Shown piece by piece: positions 1-8,459 of a DNA stretch of 47,958 nucleotides. Where the stretch lies: assembly GCA_964537285.1 (NCBI GenBank), contig CAZHZT010000034.1, positions 1 to 47,958 of the forward strand, read 5' to 3'. A program made the translations under genes and the position numbers. The DNA comes from CAZHZT01 sp964537285 (GTDB taxonomy: Bacteria > Bacteroidota > Bacteroidia > Chitinophagales > Saprospiraceae). The notes under the pieces were generated by a model. The model searched no databases. It was not told the DNA's origin and saw only the letters and a list, made by a program, of their open reading frames with translations. Positions within the stretch are counted from its first letter, which is position 1; each line of letters opens with the position of its first letter.

Positions 1-53
1 AAAAAAATTACTTCGCAAAATTTGGGTAGCTTATTAATTGCCTAATCCCTAAA
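1..53. repeat. Family E 53-bp repeat, copy 1
   Basis: These 53 bases recur without a mismatch at 37718-37770. The sequence starts with seven A, contains ACTTCGCAAAATTTGGG and ends with GCCTAATCCCTAAA. This copy touches the window edge, so the full element may extend further left. The second copy directly follows a structured segment with inverted ends, so this copy may also be the tail of a larger hairpin element. It lies about 65 bp past the stop of the ABC-F gene. Confidence 0.85.
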
Positions 54-117
54 GCATTTTCACATAAAACGTAAACATAAGGCAAAGATTGTATGTAAGA
101 GTGGATGACATTGTACC

Positions 118-2046
118 CTACCCTTCCCCAAACAACTCCTCCCACTCCAGCTGCGCTTCCTCCCACTTCTCCATTGCTTCATCCAGCTGTTGTTTGAGCA
201 CTTTATACTTTTCTATTTCCTTTTGGGAGTTTGGATCTTCATAGAAAGCAGGATCAGCCATTTTCAACTCGAAATCAGCAATTTTTTCTTCGAGTTTTTC
301 TACTTCTTTTTCAGCATTTTGAACGACACGTTGCAGCTTTTTGCGTTGTTGGTGGTCTACTTTTTGAGAGGCACCATTATTTTGATCATTAGACTCATTT
401 TGAGCTTTGGTGCGCATTTCCACCTCGCGCATGTTATCTAATTTGCGCTTTTCAAGGAAGGCATTTACATCACCGATGTAATTGTGGAGTTTTTTATCGC
501 GAAATTCAACGGTGCGCGTAGAAAGATCTGCAAGGAAATCCCTATCGTGAGAAACGATGATCATGGTACCATCATAATCCAGCAGAGCGTGCTTGAGCAC
601 TTCTTTGGAATGCATGTCCAGGTGGTTGGTAGGCTCATCCAGGACGAGTAAATTGAAAGGATGTAAGAGCATTACTGCCAAAGCAAGACGAGCGCGTTCC
701 CCCCCGGAAAGCACAGAAACCTTTTTTTCGACATCTTCGCCACTGAACATAAAAGCCCCTAGGATGGAGCGTACTTTAGGGCGAAGATGTTCAGGCGCTT
801 CCTGCTCCATGGTTTCCAATAAAGTAATTTTCCCGTTTAGCTTTTCGGATTGGTCCTGAGCGTAATAGCCGAGCGTCACCTTATGCCCATGATTGATTTC
901 GCCGGAAGTAGCTTCTAATTCATTGACGAGTAATTTAGCCAAGGTGGTTTTGCCCTGTCCGTTTTGACCAACAAAGGCAACTTTTTCCCCCCGGTCAATT
1001 TTCAGATCAACCTCATTCAGCACTAGTTTTTCGCCGTAACTTTTCACTAAATTCTTGGCATCAATAACTACTCTGCCAGCTCTTTCAGCGGGCGGAAAGC
1101 GGAGGTTCATAACAGCATCATTCGACACATCCAGCTCGATACGTTCCAATTTATCAAGCTGCTTTTGCATTGACTGGGCCATTTTCGTTTTAGTCGCCTT
1201 GGCCATAAAGCGGTTGATGGTACGCTCTTTATCAGCAATTACCCTTTGCTGATTAAGGAAAGCCGCTTCTTGTTTTTCTTTTCGCTCTTTTTTTAATACT
1301 TCAAACCTCGAATAATTGGCCTTGTAGTCGTACAAGTTTCCCAGTTCAATTTCAACGGTACGATCAATGACGTTATCGAGGAATTGCTTGTCGTGAGAGA
1401 CCACCACTACACAGCCCGGATACTGGCGCAGGTAAGCTTCCAGCCAGATAATAGATTCGATATCCAGATGGTTGGTCGGCTCATCCAGGAAAAGGTAATC
1501 TGGCTTCCGAAGGAGCATTTTAGCCAATTCAACGCGCATTTGCCAACCGCCGCTAAAGGTTTCGATTAGCCTGTCGAAGTCAGAAAGTTTGAAACCAAGC
1601 CCTTTCAGAACTTGTTCGGTTAGCGCTTCCGTTTTATCTCCTCCAAGGAATTGGAGTTGATCATTGGCTTCAGCCAGGCGACTAATGAGTTGTGCGTAAG
1701 CTTCGCTTTCGTAGTCCGTTCTTTCAGCGAGTGCTTCATTGATTTTCTTTATCTCGCGTTCAAGTTTTTTCACTTCCTCAAAGGCGGTCATAGCTTCTTG
1801 CTTGACCGATTTTCCCTTGGGAATATCTATATCCTGATGAAGATAATTCAAGGAAGTGCCTGAAGGACGGCTCACCTTGCCGCCATCCGGGGATTGCTCA
1901 CCGGAAAGAATTCGTAGGAAGGTGGATTTACCTGCTCCGTTACGACCGACTAAGCCGAGTTTGTCCCGGTTGCCAATGACCAGGTTAACATTGTTGAAAA
2001 GAATGCGGTCTCCGTATTTAAGAAATATGTTCGAAGCAGTAATCAT
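118..2046 (-). CDS. ABC-F family ATPase (Uup/YdiF-like)
   Basis: This 642-residue protein has two ABC ATPase domains and no membrane segments, the layout of ABC-F proteins that act on the ribosome. Domain 1 has Walker A GRNGAGKST at residues 34-42, a signature SGGWQ and a Walker B ending DEPTNHLD. Domain 2 has GQNGQGKTT near residue 360, LSGGERARLA and a second DEPTNHLD. A charged linker joins them, and residues 560-642 form a coiled coil like that of Uup and YdiF. It is the last gene of the queD-folE-fabD-yqgE run, 12 bp after yqgE. Known ABC-F roles include ribosome rescue, translation control and antibiotic protection. Which applies here cannot be read from the sequence, and nothing nearby suggests resistance. 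Confidence 0.93.
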   Translation of the reverse strand: MITASNIFLKYGDRILFNNVNLVIGNRDKLGLVGRNGAGKSTFLRILSGEQSPDGGKVSRPSGTSLNYLHQDIDIPKGKSVKQEAMTAFEEVKKLEREIKKINEALAERTDYESEAYAQLISRLAEANDQLQFLGGDKTEALTEQVLKGLGFKLSDFDRLIETFSGGWQMRVELAKMLLRKPDYLFLDEPTNHLDIESIIWLEAYLRQYPGCVVVVSHDKQFLDNVIDRTVEIELGNLYDYKANYSRFEVLKKERKEKQEAAFLNQQRVIADKERTINRFMAKATKTKMAQSMQKQLDKLERIELDVSNDAVMNLRFPPAERAGRVVIDAKNLVKSYGEKLVLNEVDLKIDRGEKVAFVGQNGQGKTTLAKLLVNELEATSGEINHGHKVTLGYYAQDQSEKLNGKITLLETMEQEAPEHLRPKVRSILGAFMFSGEDVEKKVSVLSGGERARLALAVMLLHPFNLLVLDEPTNHLDMHSKEVLKHALLDYDGTMIIVSHDRDFLADLSTRTVEFRDKKLHNYIGDVNAFLEKRKLDNMREVEMRTKAQNESNDQNNGASQKVDHQQRKKLQRVVQNAEKEVEKLEEKIADFELKMADPAFYEDPNSQKEIEKYKVLKQQLDEAMEKWEEAQLEWEELFGEG

Positions 2047-2058
2047 AAGAATTTTAGG

Positions 2059-2616
2059 CTAGTTCCAGCTAATGGATTCAGGAAGTTGAGCGATAACAGA
2101 ATAAGTATTTCCTTTATTCTCAAGAATTTCTTTCCAGAGATTATCGAGTTCGGATTTAAATATATAGTTCGCATCCATGTCCGCTGTCATCCATGACCCC
2201 ACATTCATTTCTTCTGCCAGCTGACCGGTAGACCATCCCGAATAGCCTATAAAAAAGCGAATATTCTTTGGTTTAACCAGTTCTGAAGAGATCAGGAACT
2301 TGAGTTTTTCAAAGCTCCCTCCCCAAAAAACACCTTTGGAAACTTCATGGCTATCTTCCAATAAATCGCCTACATTATGGATGTAATGAATGGTATCGGT
2401 TTGCACAGGCCCTCCATATTGGACAATGGAGTCGAACTCGGGAAAATCTGCGATCAAATCCCCAATTTGCATATTCAAGCTTTTATTGATAATGAAACCA
2501 AGGCTACCTTCTTTTTGATGTTCACAAAGCAGGATCACCGATCGCTTGAAGTTCGGATCGAGCATAAAAGGCTCAGAAAGGAGGATTTTTCCGCTGTTTA
2601 CCAAGTTTCCAGTCAT
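2059..2616 (-). CDS. yqgE: YqgE/AlgH family protein
   Basis: This 185-residue protein belongs to the YqgE/AlgH (UPF0301) family. Family marks are the N-terminal G-KILLSEPFM stretch, FKRSVILLCEH, GSLGFIINK, the YGGPV motif and GYSGWSTGQLAEE. The family is widespread but its biochemical role is not settled. I chose the ATG at 2616. A TTG four codons upstream (2628) is possible, but it sits only just past the fabD stop and the family usually begins close to the ATG. It lies between fabD and the ABC-F gene with gaps of about 12 bp, so it is very probably co-transcribed with them. Confidence 0.92.
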   Translation of the reverse strand: MTGNLVNSGKILLSEPFMLDPNFKRSVILLCEHQKEGSLGFIINKSLNMQIGDLIADFPEFDSIVQYGGPVQTDTIHYIHNVGDLLEDSHEVSKGVFWGGSFEKLKFLISSELVKPKNIRFFIGYSGWSTGQLAEEMNVGSWMTADMDANYIFKSELDNLWKEILENKGNTYSVIAQLPESISWN

Positions 2617-2628
2617 AATTATTTCCAA

Positions 2629-3507
2629 TTAAAGCGTTGCCACCGGCATTCTTCTGTCTACTTTTTTCAATAATCCGGTTAATACTTTTCCATTCCCTCC
2701 GACTTCGGTGAAGTGTGTAGCGCCATCAGCGATCATATTTTGCATGGTTTGAGTCCATCTGACCGGAGCTGTGAGTTGATCGATTAAATTTTGCTTGATC
2801 TGAGCGGGGTCTGTGGTTGGTAGGGCGGTCACATTCTGGTAAATGGGGCATTTGGGCTGTTGAATCTCAACACCTAAGATGGCCTGTTCAAGCTCCTTTT
2901 TAGCAGGTTCCATCAAGGGAGAATGGAATGCTCCGCCTACTTGAAGCATTAAAGCTCTCCGGGCTCCTTTTTCGTTTAATGCTTCCACAGCTTTTTCGAT
3001 TCCGGCCACTGTTCCGGATATAACCAGTTGCTTAGGGCAGTTGTAATTAGCGGGCACTACTACTTCGTCAATTCCATTACACACTTCCTCAATTACCTCA
3101 TCATCCAATCCAACAATAGCCGCCATTGTACTTTCGGAAAGTTCACAAGCTTTCTGCATAGCATTGGCCCTTTTTTGAACCAGTTGCAGGCCCTCTTTAA
3201 AAGAGATAGCCCCGGAAGCTGCTAATGCAGAGAACTCACCGAGTGAATGCCCCGCTACTGCATCGGGTTGGAAATCATTTCCAGCCAGCAATACTTTAAG
3301 CATGGAATGTAAATATATAGCAGGCTGAGTGACCTTTGTCTCTTTCAGGTCCTCTGCAGATCCGTTAAACATCACATCGCTTAGCTTATAGGCAAGAATT
3401 TCATCGGCCTCAGCAAATATTTCCTGAGCCTGTTCATTTGAATCAAACAGGTCTTTTCCCATTCCGGGAAATTGGGCTCCTTGGCCAGGAAAAACAAATA
3501 CGTTCAT
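2629..3507 (-). CDS. fabD: Malonyl-CoA:ACP transacylase
   Basis: FabD moves the malonyl group from CoA to acyl carrier protein, which supplies extender units for fatty acid synthesis in the cytoplasm. The 292 residues match the usual family length. Visible marks are FPGQGAQ at residues 6-12, the nucleophile elbow GHSLGEF with Ser88, and AFHSPLM near residue 195 carrying the catalytic His. The C-terminal TEVGGNGKVLTGL stretch is also typical. The gene follows folE by 8 bp and precedes yqgE by 12 bp. It is not next to other fab genes here, so fatty acid synthesis genes appear scattered in this genome. Confidence 0.96.
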   Translation of the reverse strand: MNVFVFPGQGAQFPGMGKDLFDSNEQAQEIFAEADEILAYKLSDVMFNGSAEDLKETKVTQPAIYLHSMLKVLLAGNDFQPDAVAGHSLGEFSALAASGAISFKEGLQLVQKRANAMQKACELSESTMAAIVGLDDEVIEEVCNGIDEVVVPANYNCPKQLVISGTVAGIEKAVEALNEKGARRALMLQVGGAFHSPLMEPAKKELEQAILGVEIQQPKCPIYQNVTALPTTDPAQIKQNLIDQLTAPVRWTQTMQNMIADGATHFTEVGGNGKVLTGLLKKVDRRMPVATL

Positions 3508-3515
3508 AATTATTC

Positions 3516-4112
3516 TTATAAGAGGTTAGCGCTAATCAAGTTCAGAAATTCGCTTCTCGTTTCTTCTTTTTGAAATTCACCGGTAAAAGCAGAGGTGGTG
3601 GTTACGGAGTTTTGTTTTTGTACTCCACGCATCATCATGCACATGTGCCGGGCCTCTATAACGATAGCTGTTCCCAGAGGTTTGAGCGTATCTTGAATAC
3701 AATGCAAAATTTCATGTGTAAGTCTCTCCTGAACCTGAAGTCGACGAGAGAACACGTCGACTAAGCGCGGGATTTTACTTAATCCAACAATATAGCCATT
3801 AGGAATATAGGCAATATGCGCTTTCCCAAAAAAAGGCAAAATATGATGTTCACAAAGAGAATACAGTTCTATATCTTTCACAATGACCATTTCACTGTAT
3901 TCTTCTTTAAACATTGCGGATTTCAGGATCTTTTCTCCGTCGAGATGATAACCATGCGTAAGAAATTGAATGGCTTTAGCGGCTCTTTCCGGGGTTTTTA
4001 ACAGCCCTTCCCGCTGAACATCTTCCCCTATTTTTTCAATTACTTTAGCATAATATTCCTTTAACTCATCTGTCAATTCAGATGAATAGAATTCTTTTTT
4101 TTGATACGACAT
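3516..4112 (-). CDS. folE: GTP cyclohydrolase I
   Basis: FolE converts GTP to 7,8-dihydroneopterin triphosphate and formate, the first step of folate and of other pterin routes. This 198-residue protein is a type I (zinc) enzyme. The zinc ligands are in place: Cys87 and His90 in SLCEHH, and Cys158 in HMCMMMRG. GLSKIPRLVDVFSRRLQVQERL is broken only by my shorthand and is the well-conserved core helix region around residues 110-130. The gene sits 10 bp after queD, whose enzyme family uses the FolE product, so the two probably act in sequence. Confidence 0.96.
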   Translation of the reverse strand: MSYQKKEFYSSELTDELKEYYAKVIEKIGEDVQREGLLKTPERAAKAIQFLTHGYHLDGEKILKSAMFKEEYSEMVIVKDIELYSLCEHHILPFFGKAHIAYIPNGYIVGLSKIPRLVDVFSRRLQVQERLTHEILHCIQDTLKPLGTAIVIEARHMCMMMRGVQKQNSVTTTSAFTGEFQKEETRSEFLNLISANLL

Positions 4113-4122
4113 TTTCTAACTA

Positions 4123-4536
4123 TTACTCCTCGCCAAAATACTCAGCATAAATATTTTCTGTCTCATGCAATCGAACGCTATGTAACTGACAGCCCTCCAG
4201 CTTAGGTTCCAGTATCTTCCAAATTAAGATCACCAGATTTTCGGTGGTAGGCTGGATATTTTTGGGAATAAAAGGAACGTCCATGTTCAGGTTGGAATGA
4301 TCAAGTACTTCAATAATTTCTCTTTTAATTATTTTACTCAATCGCTTAACGTCCATTATAAAACCTGTTACCGGATCAGGTTGGCCCTTGATGGTAATGA
4401 ATAGCTCATAATTATGGCCATGCCAATTTTTATTGGCACATTTCCCAAAGATTTCCAGGTTTTTCTCATCACTCCAATCTGCTACCCAAAGCTTATGCGC
4501 TGCATTAAATCGTTCGCGTCTGGTTAAATATACCAT
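4123..4536 (-). CDS. queD: 6-carboxy-/6-pyruvoyl-tetrahydropterin synthase (QueD family)
   Basis: This 137-residue protein belongs to the PTPS/QueD family, which acts on dihydroneopterin triphosphate. Putative zinc ligands are His14, His39 and His41 (NWHGHNY). Cys33 in KCANKN and Asp79-His80 in VLDHSNLN fit the catalytic Cys-Asp-His set, and the C-terminal HETEN carries the pterin-binding Glu. The C-x-N-K-N-W-H-G-H-N-Y arrangement is closer to PTPS-type members than to classical QueD, so the product could feed either queuosine or a tetrahydropterin. No other queuosine gene lies in the window. The gene heads the five-gene run and is followed 10 bp later by folE. Confidence 0.88.
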   Translation of the reverse strand: MVYLTRRERFNAAHKLWVADWSDEKNLEIFGKCANKNWHGHNYELFITIKGQPDPVTGFIMDVKRLSKIIKREIIEVLDHSNLNMDVPFIPKNIQPTTENLVILIWKILEPKLEGCQLHSVRLHETENIYAEYFGEE

Positions 4537-4565
4537 TTTCCTTCATCAATTATAATAATCGGGCG

Positions 4566-4573
4566 CAAAATTA
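4566..4573 (-). promoter_or_regulatory. Candidate -7 box for the queD operon
   Basis: On the minus strand this reads TAATTTTG, an exact match to the Bacteroidota -7 consensus TAnnTTTG, about 30 bp ahead of the queD ATG. I do not see a convincing -33 TTTG at the usual distance, so this is a candidate only. Confidence 0.4.
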
Positions 4574-4617
4574 CAAATTATTAAGCTTAAATTCCAGTGT
4601 AGGGGACAATAATACAC

Positions 4618-4663
4618 AAAGGCTGTCGGAAAAGAAAAATTATTTTCTTTTCCGACAGCCTTT
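4618..4663. terminator. 21-bp perfect hairpin downstream of the first CotH gene
   Basis: The arms 4618-4638 and 4643-4663 are perfectly complementary around the loop ATTA. The outer part is AAAGGCTGTCGG and the inner part is A/T-rich. It lies 52 bp past the stop of the CotH gene ending at 4715 and would work as a terminator for that minus-strand gene. It belongs to the set of long intergenic palindromes described in the findings. Confidence 0.7.
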
Positions 4664-4686
4664 GGTGTTGAGGCTAATTTTATTTA

Positions 4687-4712
4687 GTTCTTTGACAAAT
4701 TGTGAAAGAACG
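4687..4712. repeat. Family D (boxA-like) repeat, copy 1
   Basis: The sequence GTTCTTTGACAAATTGTG recurs at 46353 and, reverse-complemented, at 40837 and 10667. This copy then diverges and ends AAAGAACG, which makes it a near-palindrome (GTTCTTT...AAAGAAC). It lies between the CotH stop and the 4618-4663 hairpin. Confidence 0.7.
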
Positions 4713-4714
4713 TT

Positions 4715-6271
4715 TTATTTTACTTCATAAAACTCAAAAGCTGCTTTTGGAGGGGCAAAAGCAGCCGTTTTGTCATTTTCAGCGAAGATATAATACTGCG
4801 TTCCCTCAAGATAAGGGAGTGTTCCGCTAAAGTTTTGGCCGTCATTCTCTAGCGCAAGCTCTTTGAACGGAGCGTTGGGGATCGTGCGATAGAACAAAGA
4901 TACCTTATCGGCTCCTTCGGCCTTACAACGGATCACTAAATCATTTTCAGACTGATTATGCACTACATCACTTATGACAGGAAAGCCCCGTGTTAAAAGG
5001 GGATGTGTTTGGAGATATGCTTTGCGTGCCTTGATAAAAGCAATCAATCCAGGTATTTCAGTTCCTTCGGCCTTCACCATTTGGACATTTTCATCCAGGC
5101 TATTTTCAAAAGCCTCCATTGAATACAATTTATTCTCATCCGACTGGACATGTGGTCGAACAAGATCACTCAGCTCTTTAACCCGATCCAGTAAAGTTCC
5201 TGATTCGAAATAGTCTTTGTAGATAGTGTTGAAGTGAGCGATATACATTTTTCTGTAGCGTTCATTTGACAACAAAACGCTGATCAGAGGGCGTTTTTTA
5301 TTATTCAGATGAATATACGGACTTAATTCAGCCATTTGCTGAAAGTCCAAAGATCCTTTTCCCTGACCATCGAAGCGAAAGCCACCAAAGGCCAGGTTCA
5401 TATCCCAGATGAGCGGCTGGAAGCGGCCATTGGCATCTTTATAAAGATAATAATTATGGCAAAGCCGACCGACATAGCTGTCCAAATTGACAACAACATT
5501 ATTGAAAGCGTGCATCCAAAGCACCTGATCAATATTGAGAATATTTTCAATTTGATCGGGAGTCTCATTTAGTATTTTGGATAACTCAATAAGATCTTCC
5601 CAACCTTCCTTGGACTCCAGTTCGTAATAAGGTTTGTAACAATCTTTTTCCTCTCCAAGATATACTAATGAAGCGTACTCGCCCTCGGGGCAACCCGAAG
5701 GCTTTTTACCTCTCCAGTTAGGATCACATTTAATGAAAGTACCATCCTCTTCATCGTAGTGGTATTCTAGAAATTCATCATCAACAGATTCGGTATTGTG
5801 GTACAAGCCGAGGTAAGTATCATTTACAAAGAGCTTTATAAAATTAGCTCTGGAGGCTGGAAGGTAGTTTCGGGCGATCTCATATGCCAGTATTTCTCTT
5901 AAAAAGCTTGGATCTCTGAAGCTGTTGGCCAGCTTAATTTTCTGATACCTCCCGGGAAGCCTGAGTTTTTTCTCTGTATCATTTACTTTAATATTGAAAG
6001 GCAACTTATTGGAACCGGATTTTGCAACATTGAAGTAGGAGCTATTTCCTTTATACCGGATTCCAACCCCTTCGTAAGTTTCACCATTCCAGGTCATTGT
6101 TGCCTCCAATCGCCCACCGCCGTCTTCTTTCATTTGCTTAAGGCGTTGTTGCCAATTGTCATCCTCGACAACAAATTTAAGCTCTTTAATAACATTTACG
6201 TCAAAGAAATCCTGAGAACAAACGGTCAAAGAGGTCAGGAAAAGAATGGAGAATATCCAGATAGTACGCAT
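4715..6271 (-). CDS. Exported CotH-like protein kinase, paralogue 1
   Basis: This 518-residue protein has a signal peptide (MRTIWIFSILFLTSLTVCSQ) and a CotH-type kinase-like domain. Family features are GVGIRYKGNSS, the LRDP-like NSFRDPSFLREILAYEIAR stretch, FVNDTYLGLY and the WDMNLAFGG motif with the likely metal-binding Asp. CotH proteins phosphorylate spore-coat or other secreted proteins in known cases; the substrate here is unknown. The last 70 residues look like a small beta domain (Fn3-like). I chose Met at 6271 because the 13 upstream residues are encoded by the CATGAGTCAT hairpin and disrupt the signal peptide. It lies directly downstream of a paralogue with the same order of motifs, a tandem duplication. 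Confidence 0.85.
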   Translation of the reverse strand: MRTIWIFSILFLTSLTVCSQDFFDVNVIKELKFVVEDDNWQQRLKQMKEDGGGRLEATMTWNGETYEGVGIRYKGNSSYFNVAKSGSNKLPFNIKVNDTEKKLRLPGRYQKIKLANSFRDPSFLREILAYEIARNYLPASRANFIKLFVNDTYLGLYHNTESVDDEFLEYHYDEEDGTFIKCDPNWRGKKPSGCPEGEYASLVYLGEEKDCYKPYYELESKEGWEDLIELSKILNETPDQIENILNIDQVLWMHAFNNVVVNLDSYVGRLCHNYYLYKDANGRFQPLIWDMNLAFGGFRFDGQGKGSLDFQQMAELSPYIHLNNKKRPLISVLLSNERYRKMYIAHFNTIYKDYFESGTLLDRVKELSDLVRPHVQSDENKLYSMEAFENSLDENVQMVKAEGTEIPGLIAFIKARKAYLQTHPLLTRGFPVISDVVHNQSENDLVIRCKAEGADKVSLFYRTIPNAPFKELALENDGQNFSGTLPYLEGTQYYIFAENDKTAAFAPPKAAFEFYEVK

Positions 6272-6300
6272 TTCGAAATGGGTTATTGAGAATGTCCAAA

Positions 6301-6334
6301 CATGAGTCATCCTGAGTTGTCGGGATGACTCATG
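6301..6334. terminator. Family C hairpin between the CotH genes
   Basis: The arms CATGAGTCATCC and GGATGACTCATG enclose a 10-nt loop. The same arms, in a longer 16-bp version, occur at 33201-33234. The hairpin sits 16 bp past the stop of the upstream CotH gene, so it probably ends or dampens transcription between the two paralogues. Confidence 0.65.
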
Positions 6335-6349
6335 TTACTTCCCCTTTAA

Positions 6350-7981
6350 TTATTTGTTTAGTTCTTCCAGATTAGCCGTGTAAGGCTGGAACATGTACTC
6401 TTGAGGATAAAAGTTTACAGCTCCCAGGTTTTCGGTAACAATGTAAAACTCAACATCTGCGTATTTTCCTCTAGGGTCGGCAATGGCTCCAAAAATACCA
6501 TCACCCGCTTCCCCGTCGGCGCTATTGCCGTCATCTTTCATCAGAACTTTTTGATAAGGTTGGTTTTCGTTAAAGCGGTAGAATAAAAACACTTTATTCG
6601 GGAGTTTTTCAACTTTAGTAGAAATGCGAAAATCTTTAACTTGTTGGTTAGAATATTTTGGGCGGTGGAACACCTCAATGTCCGTAACCTGTGGAGGGAT
6701 AATAGAAATTTGAGGATGTCGTTGCAAGAAAGAAGTCCGTTTTTTCATAAAGTCAGCTACGCCGGGAATTTTACTCCTGCTTCCTATCGTTTTTTCAAGG
6801 CTTTGGTTAAACTCATCCACGGTATAAGCTTTATTCTGATCATTGAAGAAAGGTACGGTTATTAATCTTTGAAGATCTTTTGCGCGATTGGCAAAATTAT
6901 CAGAAGAGAAGTTTTCCTGAAGAATTGTGCGGATATGAGCAAGGTAAATTTTCTTGTAGTAAGGATCTGCAAGCAAGCTACTGATAAGCGGCTTTAGCTT
7001 ATTATCTTCATGTAAGAACGGGTCTAATTCATATAGTTCTGAGGTACTAAGGTCTGAACCAACCCCAGTATTTTTATAGCTGCCAAAAGAAAGGTTCATA
7101 TCCCAAACGATAGGATAGAACAAGCCAAAATCATCCTTGTATAGAAAGTAATTTTGACTGTACTGCCCGGTATAACTGCTTAGGTTTACCAAAACATTAT
7201 TAAAAGCAAGCATCCATAAGGTCGCATCAATATTCAGGACCTCGTCAATATTTTTAGGTTTATTATTTAAGGCATCTGTAAGTTCGATGAGTTCGTTCCA
7301 TCCTGAATCAGATATGAGGTCATAATTGTGTTCATAACATTTGGCTGAGCTTTCATGTACTAAAGCGGAATAAACATTCTTACGACAACCAAGTGGTTCG
7401 CTATTTCCAATATTGGGAGCACCTTTCACAAAGGTATTATCATTGGCTCCAAAGTGCTTCTCAAGGAATACCTCATCCACTGCTTCAACATTTACCTTAA
7501 GGCCGTAATACTCTCCGTTGACATATAACTTAGCAAAATTTGCCTGAGGAGCGATCATATACTTACGCGCAATCTCATAAGATAGTACTTCGCGCACTAA
7601 ACTAGGATCTCTCAAAGCATTAGAAAGGATAATTGTATTGTATCCCTGGTGGTTTTGAGATGGGTTATTCTGCGCTAATTCCAGGTGAAAAGCATTTCGC
7701 TTAGAATCAATCTTAAATGAACGGCTTTCGCGATAGCGCACCCCGACATTACTGTAATTGGCACCATCAATATTAACATCGGCCGTTAGTAGAGAATTGC
7801 CATAAAGGCGCATTGAATCCAGCTTTTGCGCCCAGTTAGAATCATCGAAAGTCAGGCGAATCTCACTAATTGCGTTAATATCATAAAAGCCCTTGGAGCC
7901 ATCCGCATTGCCTTGCGCGTAAGTATCAGAGATCAGAAAAGAAATGCAAATAATGTAAAGAAGGGGGAAAAACTTTTTCAT
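6350..7981 (-). CDS. Exported CotH-like protein kinase, paralogue 2
   Basis: This 543-residue protein begins with the signal peptide MKKFFPLLYIICISFLISDTY and carries the same CotH-like kinase domain as its neighbour. Shared marks are GVRYRESRS, NALRDPSLVREVLSYEIAR, YVNGEYYGLK, the WDMNLSFG motif and DPF-x-H-x-DN-KLKPLISSLL. The C-terminal 100 residues form a beta-rich region ending in FYPQEYMFQPYT. An ATG 12 codons upstream (8017) is less likely because it precedes the signal peptide. It has no T9SS sorting domain that I can recognise. The two proteins differ over most of their length, so the duplication is old. Substrate and site of action outside the inner membrane are unknown. Confidence 0.85.
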   Translation of the reverse strand: MKKFFPLLYIICISFLISDTYAQGNADGSKGFYDINAISEIRLTFDDSNWAQKLDSMRLYGNSLLTADVNIDGANYSNVGVRYRESRSFKIDSKRNAFHLELAQNNPSQNHQGYNTIILSNALRDPSLVREVLSYEIARKYMIAPQANFAKLYVNGEYYGLKVNVEAVDEVFLEKHFGANDNTFVKGAPNIGNSEPLGCRKNVYSALVHESSAKCYEHNYDLISDSGWNELIELTDALNNKPKNIDEVLNIDATLWMLAFNNVLVNLSSYTGQYSQNYFLYKDDFGLFYPIVWDMNLSFGSYKNTGVGSDLSTSELYELDPFLHEDNKLKPLISSLLADPYYKKIYLAHIRTILQENFSSDNFANRAKDLQRLITVPFFNDQNKAYTVDEFNQSLEKTIGSRSKIPGVADFMKKRTSFLQRHPQISIIPPQVTDIEVFHRPKYSNQQVKDFRISTKVEKLPNKVFLFYRFNENQPYQKVLMKDDGNSADGEAGDGIFGAIADPRGKYADVEFYIVTENLGAVNFYPQEYMFQPYTANLEELNK

Positions 7982-8092
7982 ATTTCGTGTAGTAAATTTT
8001 TGAATATTATTTGTCAATGAGTACGAATTCTACTAAAATTAGAATAATGAACTGCAATTATAAAAAAAATTACCTCAATAGCCTGTTATTCA

Positions 8093-8148
8093 GGTATGTT
8101 TTATTAGCAGAGACGCGCTGTAGAGCGCCTCTGTTTATAAAACATACC
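8093..8148. repeat. Nested hairpin in the 7982-8172 gap
   Basis: Three nested arm pairs are visible: GGTATGTTTTAT with ATAAAACATACC (8093-8104/8137-8148), CAGAG with CTCTG, and GCGCT with AGCGC. The segment lies between the small membrane protein stop (8173) and the CotH gene start (7981). It probably acts as terminator for the small gene, and its build resembles dispersed palindromic repeats. Confidence 0.6.
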
Positions 8149-8172
8149 CGGGTAAGCACGTGCATTAGGCAA

Positions 8173-8397
8173 TTATCCAAAAAATTGAGAAATATGGATA
8201 AAAATATTTAAAGCCATGACGGCAATTAACAATAATGCCAAAGGCCGCATCCAGCCTTTGTTATCCTCCCTGAATTTTTCTGCACGTGCCTTATTGTGTT
8301 CTCCTTTAAAGTTCACCCACCCCCTCGCAAATAAGTAAACGTAAATACCTGTAAAAAGGAACAAAAGTTCGAGGATCAGTCCTAAAAATTCCATCAT
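8173..8397 (-). CDS. Small membrane protein, two predicted helices
   Basis: This 74-residue protein has a hydrophobic helix near residues 4-25 (LGLILELLFLFTGIYVYLF), a basic middle with RGW and KARAEKFREDNKGW, and a second helix near residues 51-70. I do not recognise a named family. Similar two-helix proteins of this size are common in Bacteroidota. Two ATGs (8397 and 8394) are adjacent; an upstream TTG is less likely. It follows the asparaginase-like gene by about 60 bp on the same strand and may share its transcript. Confidence 0.7.
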   Translation of the reverse strand: MMEFLGLILELLFLFTGIYVYLFARGWVNFKGEHNKARAEKFREDNKGWMRPLALLLIAVMALNIFIHISQFFG

Positions 8398-8459
8398 AAA
8401 CCTCAAAAAATTTAGCAGCGATTACGACTTACAACTTCGAAACTCAACACTCTAAACGA

